Assembly (NCBI GenBank): GCA_914767715.1
Contig: OU612072.1
Coordinates: forward strand, 620,001-684,000
Length of the DNA stretch: 64,000 nucleotides
From: Membranipora membranacea
Taxonomy: Eukaryota; Bryozoa; Gymnolaemata; Cheilostomatida; Membraniporidae
Direction of reading: 5' to 3'
A program made the position numbers and the translations under genes. The stretch's first letter is position 1; the number at the start of each line of letters is the position of its first letter. The notes below the pieces were generated by a model. That model was not told the DNA's origin. It did not search any database and saw only the letters and a list, made by a program, of their open reading frames with translations. Positions 1 through 9,699 of this stretch are shown here, one piece after another.

Positions 1-2696
1 GTAAGTAAGACACTGACTAGGGGGGGGTTAGTAGTGAGGCAGGACTGGGCTGGGCAACATTTACCTAATTATCAATGTGCTCAAGTTGTAACAGGAGGGG
101 CCATGCTAGGCAGATGATTCCGATAAACCTAAAGCTAAGATGGTATTGTGAAAAACCTGTTTGTAGATGACCTTTTTTGATGTTTTTCCGAACCTGCTAC
201 TTAAAGTGAAGCAATGTGTTTGACATTTAAGCCAACATACCAAGAGCAAGGAAAGTACATAACCAGTGATGATGAAAGGCCATTGCTACCCACCAGTATT
301 TAACTTTTTTGTAAGTTGCAACACTGGTTAGTGGTTGTGGTTATGTTGCATCTCTTACTTAGTTGTATTTTTTGCTTTTGTTGCTTGTATCATCATAGAA
401 ATGTGCTCACTACCAAGGTTATCTCGATCCGAATTCCGTCATCTGAGTAGTTTTTGCGTTTGAGCATTGTCCCTAGGTTTGCTATTCTGCTCACAAATTA
501 GTCACAAACATAATTTGCCTCAGAATACTGAGATTACTAAAACTGTGACATCTGGCCTAGATTAGATTTAAGGGGGAGTCTGCGTGTATTATTGACCTAG
601 ATGTACATTTCATTACTTGGGTCAGTGTCCGAGCGATATTCACAGTCAATAGAAGTTTCCTTGTCCCCACTGTGCAGCCCCTGACCTACCTGTAAGCTAG
701 CTCTTGTTGAGCAATGCCTCTTAACCTAAAAATCTGATAGTTCAGGCTAAACCCTTACCCTCCCCCACTACAGGGCTGGCTGAAACTTGACGTTATAATT
801 AGGAATCATCTCCTTCCCCATGTGAGCATTGAGAATCTGATAGATTTAATCCCTAGTATTTTATGTTGACATGATGGGCTATGATTCATAATGTTCATGT
901 TTTTGTTTCTTGGCACTCGTTATTCATATGATACAAAATAAGAATTGCCTCATCATCGCTATGATGTCAGGCTATGAGTAATACGTTGGAGTTATAAAAT
1001 TGTAGATATTCTGAGAATTCGGAGCCAATATCTACTCTACCGATATGATTTATTACCAGAGAGAGTAGCCCTATTCTGAACGCATTCTGCGGTCCCTGGG
1101 GGGGGGGTTGTAATTACTCCCCATGTATTAGGTACAGGTACAGGGCCAGGGCTGCGACACTACGTCATGAATTAATGTTTTAGTACCTCCATGTGTTAGT
1201 GTGACATGACAGCATGAGGACATGACTAAACTCAAAGAGACACTCTAATTTATCTAACTCCACAAACACAATACCCTGACTAATACCCTGACTGATACCC
1301 TTACAATAAGAGCCTAAGTTTGATGTCTGAGTACACATTGAAATGATTTTATTAGATAACAAGAGTATTTAGAACATGTGGATTACTTTGATTAAGTATT
1401 TGGGCTGAATAAATGAAAGTGTTGTAAGCTTGAGCTGATTACACATACAGGTGTGTGGATAGGCTGTAATTGTGCTCATCTACAGTATGAGCAGTTTGTA
1501 TAATTCACACCTGGATATTGTTTTGCAATGTGAAATACAAGCCTAACAATATTGGGATATTTTAATCGGAAAGCTGATTCTTTCACTGGAGGCTGGAGCA
1601 TTAGAAAATTGGCTCTTGGTCTTTATACATAGGCTTCACACGATGTGTTGAATCTCGCTGGTGTGATGCAAACATTTTTTGCCCTTTTTATGACTAACTT
1701 TATTATTGCACAAGTAGGAATTTAAATTCTGTTCCTGGCGTGATTCGCCTCCAAGGAGCAAATAGCAATTTAGAAATAATAACAGGTTTGCCAAAATATA
1801 CCGGTACACACTGTTGCAACACAGACTACCAGTAGAATTGTTGATGTGCCTCTCGAGGAAGCCAATTATATCACAGTAAGCAAACTGTACAACTAGTACA
1901 CACGTACTTCCTTCTATAACAGTGACTCATAAGATGGATGTTCTAATAATAGTTACTCAAAAAAGTGAGCAGTGTAAACAAGATAATAAAAAGGCTGAGT
2001 GAGAATCGATAACACCAGCTGTAATAGGTTTTGTAAGAGTGACTTGACATTTGTAGTATGTGGACAAAAGATTCCTTGGGGAGTTTATCGCTTGGCTGTT
2101 TTTGTCATTGTGCTTGATTGATTGTTTGATTCAAATGTTTGAAAAGGCGCAATTTGAAATTTTGAGCTGCCTACATAGACTATAGGAGCGTGGGCGGGGG
2201 GGGGGGGGAGGATGTAAGTTTGATATGAACCGTGAAATCCAGCCTGATGTTCGGATTAAGCATCAAGTGATGCTTTCAAAAATATGTATATATTAAGGCG
2301 TAACGTCACACTGAGCATCGAACTGCCTGATACCCCCCCCTCCCGAGCTCGATAGGTACAGGGAACTATGATCGGCCATATAGTGGTGACAATCAAGGTC
2401 CTAATATGACATATAAGACTATCAGGGTTATTCTGATACTACCCCTGTGCCTGACTATCCCCTTGGAGATAGAATATTTAGTAATAAATACTTCCTGAGA
2501 CTATAGGAAGTTCTTAGTAACTCTTAATCCTCTCCTTCTATAATAAAATAGGGATTACAAGAATATTCAGGTCTCAGAAGCGGCAACTTTGTCCGACTGA
2601 GTCATAGAATTCTATACTCTCTATCCCGACTTCAAACAGTAGATGAAGGTGAAGTTAGTCATAGAGTGTCATGTAGCAGAATAAACACGAGCTAAC
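1..2696. other. No gene seen; probably intron of the golgin gene
   Basis: I see no convincing coding exon here. The window opens with GTAAGTAAG, a strong splice-donor match, and the next supported exon is the GRIP exon whose acceptor AG ends at 3150. Inference: positions 1-3150 may be one intron of that gene, with the preceding exon just outside the window. A poly-G run lies near 2199. Confidence 0.35.
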
Positions 2697-2699
2697 CTA

Positions 2700-2772
2700 A
2701 CCCTGATACCCAGATACCCAGATACCCTGATACCCAGAGACCCAGATACCTAGATACCCTGATACCCAGAGT
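2700..2772. repeat. Short minisatellite of CCCAGATA/CCCTGATA units
   Basis: Tandem units of about 8 to 9 bases, alternating CCCTGATA and CCCAGATA with a few variants. Read on the minus strand they give a GYQGIW-type peptide, which is a repeat artefact and not a gene. Diverged CCCTGACTAATA units also occur near 1270-1300. Confidence 0.7.
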
Positions 2773-3150
2773 ATGAGTGCCTGGTCCATACCAGGATCGG
2801 TCCTGGTTAACCACATACTCGCCTTATCTGAATATTTAAGGTACCAAGGAATGACAATAATGACACTATTTCGACAAAATAGTTGCCAGATTTCAGTGAT
2901 ATAATATATTATATATAATATACAGCCTACCCCCATCCTGAGTAATTTAACCTAATAACCAGACAGCATATCTATGGAATTCCCAGGCAGATCAACCTGC
3001 TGTGTATGAAATTATTGGTCTGATCATACAGACATTCCAGGCAGATTGTTTTATGGGTACTCCTTACCACACCCCACTAGCCTAGCGACTATTATCCCTC
3101 TTACTTCTCCTTGCAATATTCTAACATGACTATTATCTTATATTCTGCAG

Positions 3151-3366
3151 GTTAACGGGTTCTGCGGACATAAGGATATTAACTTTGAGTATCTGAAAAA
3201 TGTGGTGTTCAGTTTCCTGGTCAGTAAGGACAGAGAGTGTATACACTTAGTCAAAGCTCTCGCCGTCATACTCGAGTTTACTAAAGCTGAGGAGAAACTG
3301 CTAAAGGAGACTCTACAGTGGAAAATGTCCTGGTGGCCGGCCGTCAAGAAACCCTCACAAAAATGA
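3151..3366 (+). CDS. Terminal exon of a GRIP-domain golgin (GCC2/GCC185-like)
   Basis: The exon starts after a tattctgcag acceptor and ends at TGA 3364-3366, giving 71 residues in phase 0. Residues 11-60 match a GRIP domain: FEYLKNVVFSFL, then IHLVKALAVILEFT, then EEKLLKETLQWKMSWW, with the conserved tyrosine and KMSW end. GRIP domains bind Arl1 or Arl-type GTPases and anchor coiled-coil golgins to trans-Golgi membranes. The KETLxxKMSW ending resembles GCC2 (GCC185) more than golgin-97 or golgin-245, but one exon cannot settle the paralogue. The coiled-coil exons must lie upstream, probably beyond the left edge. The gene converges with receptor A on the other strand. The minus-strand reading frame over this exon is a shadow. 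Confidence 0.85.
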   Translation, partial: VNGFCGHKDINFEYLKNVVFSFLVSKDRECIHLVKALAVILEFTKAEEKLLKETLQWKMSWWPAVKKPSQK

Positions 3367-3817
3367 GGCAGGAAAAGTTGACCACTGCTAGATAGGGCTA
3401 CAAACTAAAACCGTGGCCATGCAGCAGTTGACTTGTGTGCTGTGACCGTGGTGACTGTACTCAGCCTTGATACCTCACTCAGGAGTGCAATGTTACTATA
3501 TAGGGACCACATAACCAGTTTCAACTTGAGCCTGTCTGAGATAAGTGAATAATGACTTCACTTTTCCTTTTTGTTACACTGCCTATGTTTGAGAATTGTG
3601 GTGGTGAGAAGGAGAGGTTTGTGATGATTGACAGTGATACACAATCCCTCTCCTCTCACAACTCTCACTACACATATTACCACATCAGTGCATTGATATC
3701 ATCACAGGACCATTTATTTCCTCTTAGATCACTCTAACTTTTTTAATTTTAGGCTGATGATTTTATGAATAATTAATTTCATAGTATTACTTTGTTATTA
3801 GTATTATTGTGTAAGGT

Positions 3818-3844
3818 TATATATATATATATATATATATATAT
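3818..3844. repeat. (TA)n microsatellite
   Basis: An uninterrupted TA dinucleotide run in the presumed 3' UTR of the golgin gene. Confidence 0.9.
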
Positions 3845-4127
3845 CTAACTATGGATCCTCTGGGATGGCTGGTGATCTATCCAGACTCAGGCTATATCTG
3901 TTTCAGACTGCTGTTCACTTTACATTGGTCATATTAATCATATTATCATTTTTCTGGGATTTGGCTGATGATTGGAGTCTTGTATTTAGGGTCGGGTATG
4001 GTGGTTTATTTTTTATACAACTTAATGACTGATTCACAGAAACTACTACCTCTGGTAGATGTGATTTGTTTTTCACTTGATTTGAATTGTTGCAATGATA
4101 AAATCAGATTATTGAGACTTCTGTGGC

Positions 4128-4133
4128 AATAAA
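4128..4133 (+). promoter_or_regulatory. Candidate polyadenylation signal AATAAA
   Basis: Canonical hexamer about 760 bases after the golgin stop codon, on the coding strand. No closer canonical AATAAA was noticed. Confidence 0.4.
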
Positions 4134-5187
4134 TGATTGCAAATTAAAAAATTACTATGTCTACTTAGTGACTGTAACCAGCTTGAACGGCTTTTGAAGA
4201 TTTCTGCCGAACATGGAAAGTCAGAAACCAGACAACAACAGGGTAGAGAAATATATGAGCCAAGTATTTTTGGAATTATCATAAATTATAAAAAATCTAA
4301 ATAAACCCATTCAATAAGTATATACAGCAATTAAAATTATGTAGTGAAGAAAAGTTTTTGAAGATGGCAGTTTTAAAAAGTCAAATTAAAAGAGGAACTA
4401 AGCATAGAAGGCATATTTCTGCATAACGCATAAAAGCAAGCAAAGCTACAAAGAAAGACTAAAATGACCAGAACCTGCTGTTATTTATATCTTTGATTAG
4501 ATGATAAAATTGTCCGTCCCCATCAGAGAAAACAGCAGGGGAGATAACTAAATGTTACCAGTTTTAGCGTGGAATGGTTTAATTGATTAGGTATACTAAA
4601 TTATATAAGTCTAGAAAATTAACTGATGGGCGAACTGTGTAATATGCTGAAAGTACTAGAGAAGGCTGCTGTGGATTATGATTACCATATACTACCCTCG
4701 ACTGCCTCTCAACTCTGAGGAACTCTGAGGATACATGAGATCCTAACTATGAAAAGTCCGCTGTAGATATGCAGCTTTAATGTCATGTATTTACATATAC
4801 CTAGACTGGGAGCCACAGCGGAGTGCTCCTCAGATATAACTCAAGGCTATTTTGATGATTCTGCGATAGTTAAACTCAGTTCGACTTTTCCAGCAGCCGG
4901 CAACATGTTGAAGCTAGAAGATCATTTCTACCTAATTTGCATAAAAAAGCTGCGAGCAGTGTATAAATATAACAACCAATGGTAAGTTCTCTAATTGTGA
5001 GGTAACAGCTGTGTCATAATGTCCACTACACGAAGAGGCCTCATGAGGTCTCATACAGAAGCAGCTTCGGGTTACATCTGCTAGCTGGAGAGCCTATCAG
5101 GTTATAATAAGACAGATGAGTCTAACCTTGTCTCCTGATATGATGAGCGAGGTGTATCGTTAGTCCGAGTCCTTAGGTGGAGGATGT

Positions 5188-5484
5188 TTAGTCCGAGTCG
5201 GTAGGTGGAGGGTTGACGGGCGGTTTAGGTGCTCGTCTAGCTGCTGGTTGTGGTTGTGACGGTCTGTAGTCTCCATGTATACCTCTCTCCACTGACTCGT
5301 ACTCCATACCTACGGGCTGGCGGCCGGGATTAGGGGCGGGGTTACCCTTCTGTTTGTCTGTCTTGAGGAAGTCTATAGATGTATATTCCACCTCCGGTGG
5401 TCGGTCAGCTCTCTGTGTCGGACGTACCATAGCAGTGTTAGGGTGTGGCTGATTAATCGCGTGTACCTCGGAGTAAATAATCTC
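5188..5484 (-). CDS. Receptor A last exon: ITIM-like motifs and Pro-rich C-terminus
   Basis: The acceptor is gattgtag, phase 0, with 98 codons to a TAA at 5188-5190. Tyrosine motifs by exon residue: IIYSEV (Tyr4) and VEYTSI (Tyr34) fit the ITIM consensus [IVLS]xYxx[ILV]. MEYESV (Tyr62) has Met at the -2 position and is only ITIM-like. A run rich in Pro and Arg after residue 74 offers PxxP sites for SH3 domains, and the protein ends TDSD. In known receptors such motifs recruit SHP-type phosphatases, which is the basis for calling A a candidate inhibitory receptor. The visible ATG inside the exon is not the start; the frame is open back to the acceptor. Confidence 0.75.
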   Translation of the reverse strand, partial: EIIYSEVHAINQPHPNTAMVRPTQRADRPPEVEYTSIDFLKTDKQKGNPAPNPGRQPVGMEYESVERGIHGDYRPSQPQPAARRAPKPPVNPPPTDSD

Positions 5485-8400
5485 CTACAATCACAAGAGT
5501 CATCAAAATAAGAGGTTTTCTTTACTGATCGCCTTGGTTAGAACGTTGATCAGAACATTCAAAGGGCCTGGTTCACATCATATGAGTAAAGTTTTGCCCT
5601 CCCCCAAACTGAATCTTACAGGTATTGGGCCTAGGCCCTCCTAGGTTTCAGCAATGCTTGAGGCTAGCCAGCAAGCAGTAAGTTTGTCACAGGAAATAAA
5701 GTGGTAGCTATTTATATAATACAAGCTGGCATTGAATGCTTCACACTTGTCAGCCCAAAAACTCAGGTCTAACCTCACTCTACACAACATCAACATATTG
5801 GGGCTCAGACAAAGGATGGTATTACTTACATCATTCAGAGGCTTCTTATCATTTGTAGGTGCTCTCCCTGAAACGGAATAAAAATACACTACAGAGACAT
5901 ATAAGAACGAGAGGCAACTATATAACACTCACCTTTAGTCGGGCGACTGTAAAATAAAATAAAACACAAAATTGTGAGATCATGGACAAAGTTAAGATTA
6001 AAAAAGCTTTGATAACTTAGCATTGATTACTGCTTTGCTTTCTACATTATAACCTCAAGTAGTGAGTAATTATGAATTATTCAGAGCTATTATCAGAGTT
6101 GTCAGTTGTAAGATTTGTGCATATATTTACTTTGGTGGTCTGGAGTCTCCGTTCTCATTAAGAGGTAGATCTGCTCCCTTCTCTCCAGATTCCTGAGAAG
6201 CTGAAAAAAGAAAATAAACATGAAGCCGCATATTGTGGTGTCTCTAACAAACGGGGACAAAAAGTGAGGATTTGAGACTCTGTAAAACTAAAACACAAGA
6301 TATCATTTATGAGTACTTATGCAATACTACAAAAATCGATTTGTGCAATCATCAAGATACACTGAAATCAGCCCATCCGTCTGATATGTGGTGGTTAGGA
6401 AATTGGAGACAACTTGCTTAAACACCACATCTAAGCCTGGAAATATAGATAGATATAAGCTTATATAATGTAGTAATCACAACTCTAGCTACCATCTTAG
6501 CCCCAGAAGGCCAAGTATCAATTCTAGGTAACTCATTATTTATGTTGAATCGAATATGAACAATTGTTTGAAGTTATGTGAGTGACAACTCAACTCAATA
6601 ATGATGGTTTTCAGTTGGTCAGTTCTATGTTTCAGATAAACACATGGCTCACTATTTCTTGGGGGGCTTTAGTTAATTGTCCCACATATTGTAAGCAATG
6701 AGGTAAGCTAACATTTCCAAAACCAGCTCTGTGCTTTGCTATTGTAACAGCCATCACCTATTGGGCTTTTTTGACAAACAGGTGTCACTAGTAGAGAGGA
6801 CATTGAGCTCAAGAAAGTTATTAATCAATGACCAGTTTTCCTCTACTTCTCTAATTGATCGTGATTTTTGGGGGGCATCATCTCAATCACCCATCAAATT
6901 TACTGAAACCCTAACTAAGAGACATAGAATCTTAAGGAAGAACATTCTGGCCACAGAAAAATTGCACATGCAACATTGGATTACCGGTAATGGTATTTTG
7001 CCGACCTGGAACAAATTCAGAAGATAGGTATGGCAAACCAGCATTAATATGGAGGGTAAATATATTAAAATAAATAAGATGAAATCAAAACCATTTGTGT
7101 CCACTATCCTCATCTACCTTGTATTACTTCTGGTTCAAAGCAAGGTCCAAGACTTTACCTTTGTGCTTCTTCCAGCAGCAGAATCCAATGATAGCGATGA
7201 TAATAATGAGGACTATGACCCCTCCCACTGCTCCGCCTACTGCTGCTCCAACTGGTGAGGCATTCTGTCTCTCAGTTGTACCTGGGCTTGGCGGAGGGTT
7301 AGTCGGTGCTTCATCATCCCATGTGACTATCCATGTAATGAGAAGCTGCAGGGCTGAAAGAGAGAAATCACTCAGTATGGAGGAGGAAAAATATACCCGA
7401 GGGAACACTTACATACAGCAGACAAGCAAAATGGACCACTGACTGATTTAAGACAGTGTGTTTTGTAAGAAAACAAACTCAAAAACAAACTTACAGACTC
7501 CATCAACAGATGATGTACATCTTATCACCTCCACATCTCCATTCTCTCTAGAGTTCATTGAGACTAAAAAGGTGTTTCCAGTCACACTAGTTAGATCAGT
7601 TCCATTAGAAGTCCAGGTATAAGTAGGTGTTGGATTACCCTCAATATCACAAGCAATCGGTTTTGGGCTGGCTGGATTGAGCTTCATATCACGGGACTCT
7701 TGAAGATTCCAGTCTCTTGTTATATCTACACCAAATGATCAATCACTTGTTTGTCGTAAATACTATGATGAAACAGCTGATGCAATAAAATTATGCATAT
7801 TACAATTAGATTCATTCATAAGTACCCCCAACATTGAAAGATATATACTTACATCTTGGTAAAACGCCTGTTGTAGATACTACGTCTCCGACAACTGTCC
7901 AGTCAGGATTACCAGTATCTGTACACTTAATCTGGAAACCATTCCTGTCTTCTGTTGAGGGAGTGTACTCTCCATTAGGCAGTATAGTTGATGTCTCATC
8001 TTTCACCAATTCTGTGATATGGAAGCATAGATTTGAATATCCCTTAAGTTTAGCACAGGGGCGTATATTCAAAAAAATTTCACTCACTGACTTTTCAGAG
8101 ATGAGCATAATAATCGGGCGCAGCCCGATCCACACGCCGTAGGCGTGGCGGGGAGGGTGTGGGAGGGGCGCTTAAGCGCCCTCCCACCACGGAAATTTTT
8201 GCATATCGGTAGCAAAATAGTGCAAGCAGAGAGGTATTTCAATAGCTCACTGAGCTGTTGGGTAGAAGATTACGGTAAAAATGCTCCAGTTATAAAGCAC
8301 CCATTTGAAAAAAAAACTGACCTTGATGGGATTCGAACCCACAACAATCTTATTATCAGTGATTATAAAGCGGACGGTCTACACACTGAGCTATTCAGCC

Positions 8401-9534
8401 ACTCACGGAACTCCGTGGGCCGTGAGTGCTAATATACGCCACTGGTTTAGCATATGATGACATTTTTCTCGACTTGATGAGCAATCTTTGAATATATCTA
8501 GGCAAAATGTTACAGTACACTCACGTAGCTATTTTCTGAAATTAATCTTATTAATATTCTTCCATAACAAAATTTGCAGCAATGGCAAATGATCAGCACA
8601 GGCAATGAAAGCTATAATAAAAAGCTCATTTGTAGCCACCTTAATCAATGTCTGTCTTGGCAGCATTTGTGATCGAGTATTCCATTTTTGCTGTAGGACT
8701 TTTAATTTGGACAATGTTCATGCATCCAGCACAGCCTTTTACTGGTATATCAATACAACACAGAACTTGACTCATTGAGAGTCTTAGATACTTGACAATT
8801 GCACACAGTTTTTACCATATTTATAGACACTCTGTGATGAAGAGGAAGAACAACTCGCTGTTAGTGTCTGATTTTCTATGATCAGTTCAGAATCAAAGGC
8901 CATCGCAAGATTTTGGGGTGGTTCTAAAACATGAAGAAAATGAATGTTTTTCATGGGCAATGCGCAAAGTTTCTCCTGTGAAATGATATTCTCAACATTG
9001 CCTTTCATATTTTTAGGATATCTTAAACAAATCAAACAGCTTAATCCAGTAATACTTACAAATACTACATAGTTGTACAAAGGGTATGTCTATGTATCAT
9101 CATCTGTAATTGGAACTACCTTTGATCTCTGTATCAATGCTGTTTGCTAAATTACTCACCTTTAACATTCCTGACTGTGAGAGATGACTCGGAGATCTTA
9201 CCAGAGATGGCGTCAAAGCACTTGAACTTGAGCAAGGACATCTCCTGAGTAATATTGAACACTACAGTGACAGCATTATCATTAGCTGGTACATCACAGT
9301 CGATTGGAAGATTAGGATTGAACGTACCAGAGTGTGAGACAACCCACGTGCTCTGACCGGGTGGCAGTTGACAACCAACATAATTATAATTGGTATTACC
9401 ATCCTCGTCCATTTTAACACCAAAACTGTAGCTTGTTTGTGCTGGGAGTTCAGAATATTTACATGTTACTGTGATGGTCTGGCCGATGTAGAAACTATCT
9501 CCAGTAGTAGTCTCAGCATTGAAGGTCAGGGTTG
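5188..9534 (-). CDS. Receptor A: three-Ig-domain transmembrane receptor with ITIM-like tail
   Basis: Rebuilt from nine exons with consistent GT-AG borders and phases: 9160-9534, 8816-8923, 7853-8011, 7495-7725, 7159-7353, 6131-6200, 5933-5946, 5830-5867 and 5188-5484. They sum to 1487 nt, which is exactly 495 residues plus stop after one upstream phase base. Order: Ig1, Ig2 (two exons), Ig3, Pro-rich stalk, transmembrane helix, cytoplasmic tail with three YxxV/I motifs and a Pro-rich end. Such a layout is typical of cell-surface immune or adhesion receptors that signal through SH2 phosphatases when tyrosines are phosphorylated; that role is inferred. The signal-peptide exon was not found upstream. 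A hAT MITE sits in the Ig2 intron. Receptor C at 52876 is a close inverted paralogue with another tail. Ligand unknown; an allorecognition or immune role is only a possibility. Confidence 0.8.
5830..5867 (-). CDS. Receptor A small cytoplasmic exon (38 nt)
   Basis: Acceptor tccgtttcag, donor GTAAGT. It enters in phase 1 and leaves in phase 0, matching the neighbours on both sides. It encodes RAPTNDKKPLND, a short basic linker before the ITIM exon. Confidence 0.65.
5933..5946 (-). CDS. Receptor A 14-nt microexon
   Basis: Flanked by acceptor attttacag and donor GTGAGT. It enters in phase 2 and leaves in phase 1. Without it the 70-nt exon before (ending phase 2) and the 38-nt exon after (starting phase 1) cannot join in frame. 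With it the frame stays open to the ITIM exon. It encodes four whole codons (RPTK) plus split codons at each end. Confidence 0.6.
6131..6200 (-). CDS. Receptor A juxtamembrane cytoplasmic exon (70 nt)
   Basis: Acceptor cttttttcag, donor GTAAAT. It encodes an acidic, polar segment with GADLPLNENGDSRPP. The spacing of Gly, Asn and Arg resembles the equivalent exon in receptor C (GGINLTDGRNTN) and the candidate one in B (GFTFNENRNT), which supports homology of all three tails at this point. It joins the transmembrane exon in phase 1. Confidence 0.65.
7159..7353 (-). CDS. Receptor A stalk and transmembrane exon
   Basis: Phase 1 to phase 1. The order is a short ITWIVTWDDE segment, a Pro/Thr stalk (APTNPPPSPGTTE), then a helix starting VGAAVGGAVGG and running through a Val/Ile-rich core to GFCCWKKHK. 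The positive charges after the helix mark the cytoplasmic side, so the ITIM exon is intracellular. The same exon is about 90 percent identical by eye in receptor C, which has two extra codons near the start. Confidence 0.85.
7495..7725 (-). CDS. Receptor A Ig3 exon
   Basis: One whole Ig domain in a phase 1-1 exon, the usual mobile Ig exon type. The B-strand cysteine is in IACDIEGNP, the core tryptophan in TYTWTS, and the F-strand cysteine in VIRCTSS, fitting an I-set or C2-type fold. It is the least conserved part of the A/C pair outside the tail. Confidence 0.85.
7853..8011 (-). CDS. Receptor A Ig2 second-half exon
   Basis: Phase 1-1. It carries the F-strand cysteine in GFQIKCTDT. The first half of this Ig domain is the exon at 8816-8923. 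An intron inside Ig2 is shared by receptors A, B and C at the same position. Confidence 0.8.
8056..8444. mobile_element. hAT-type MITE with exact 8-bp target duplication
   Basis: A 389-bp insertion in the Ig2 intron of receptor A. The left end begins CAGGGGCGTATATTC and the right end inverts to CAGTGGCGTATATTA, 13 of 15 matching. It is flanked on both sides by GTTTAGCA (8048-8055 and 8445-8452). CAG termini and 8-bp duplications are the hallmark of the hAT superfamily. There is no transposase, so it is non-autonomous. The equivalent intron of receptor C (about 53960-53975) has a single, slightly diverged copy of the target and no insert. The element also holds GC-rich hairpins at about 8115-8185 and 8401-8428. 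Confidence 0.9.
8308..8402 (-). ncRNA. tRNA-like Pol III unit inside the hAT MITE
   Basis: On the minus strand an A-box-like TAGCTCAG (8386-8393) is followed by a perfect B box GGTTCGAATCC (8329-8339) and a run of nine T (8308-8316), the Pol III stop signal. The T-arm stem and loop are well formed. The acceptor stem pairs poorly and the anticodon region is degenerate, so this is a tRNA relic or tRNA-like promoter and probably not a working tRNA. Confidence 0.6.
8816..8923 (-). CDS. Receptor A Ig2 first-half exon
   Basis: 108 nt, phase 1-1. It encodes PPQNLAMAFDSELII and the B-strand cysteine in LTASCSSSSS. Its protein sequence is identical in receptor C. Confidence 0.8.
9160..9534 (-). CDS. 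Receptor A Ig1 (membrane-distal) exon
   Basis: 375 nt, phase 1-1, acceptor tttcttgtag, donor GTGAGT. This is an Ig-like domain with four cysteines: TVTCKY (B strand), YVGCQL, IDCDVP and LKFKCFD (F strand). It has two extra cysteines that could form a second bridge. N-glycosylation sequon NIT is near residue 94. No core tryptophan is evident, so the fold call is less certain than for Ig3. The open frame running upstream of 9534 is intron read-through; the true start (signal peptide exon) is not identified. Confidence 0.8.
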
Positions 9535-9699
9535 CTACAAGAAAAATACACCACCATGTATGAAGAGCTTTACTTGCCCGAAACGCTTGGTCAGGTATAG
9601 TGCGCTGACTCAGTCTGAATCTTCCAGGCAGTTTATTCTCTTGCGGTGCATCAAAAACAATGGACATAAATTGAACGTCATCCAAATTAATTTGATATT

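Larger units (their letters stand above)
3367..5187 (+). other. 3' untranslated and intergenic stretch
   Basis: Follows the golgin stop codon. It contains a (TA)n run at about 3818-3844 and an AATAAA at 4128-4133. From about 4140 to 5187 I see no gene. Short open frames here (for example 4785-4985) lack codon or motif support. The end of receptor A faces this region from the right. Confidence 0.5.

Noticed and set aside
7095-7442. Plus-strand 115-codon open frame over the receptor A transmembrane exon
   Set aside because: Antisense shadow: the minus strand carries conserved Ig-receptor exons with matching splice sites in A, B and C.
8321-8402. Calling a functional tRNA gene
   Set aside because: The B box and T-arm are perfect, but the acceptor stem pairs poorly and the anticodon arm cannot be folded convincingly.
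9535-9685. Using the Met at 9685 as the start of receptor A
   Set aside because: This stretch lies upstream of a clear acceptor also present in receptor C, where the upstream sequence is different and the frame is closed. It encodes no signal peptide.
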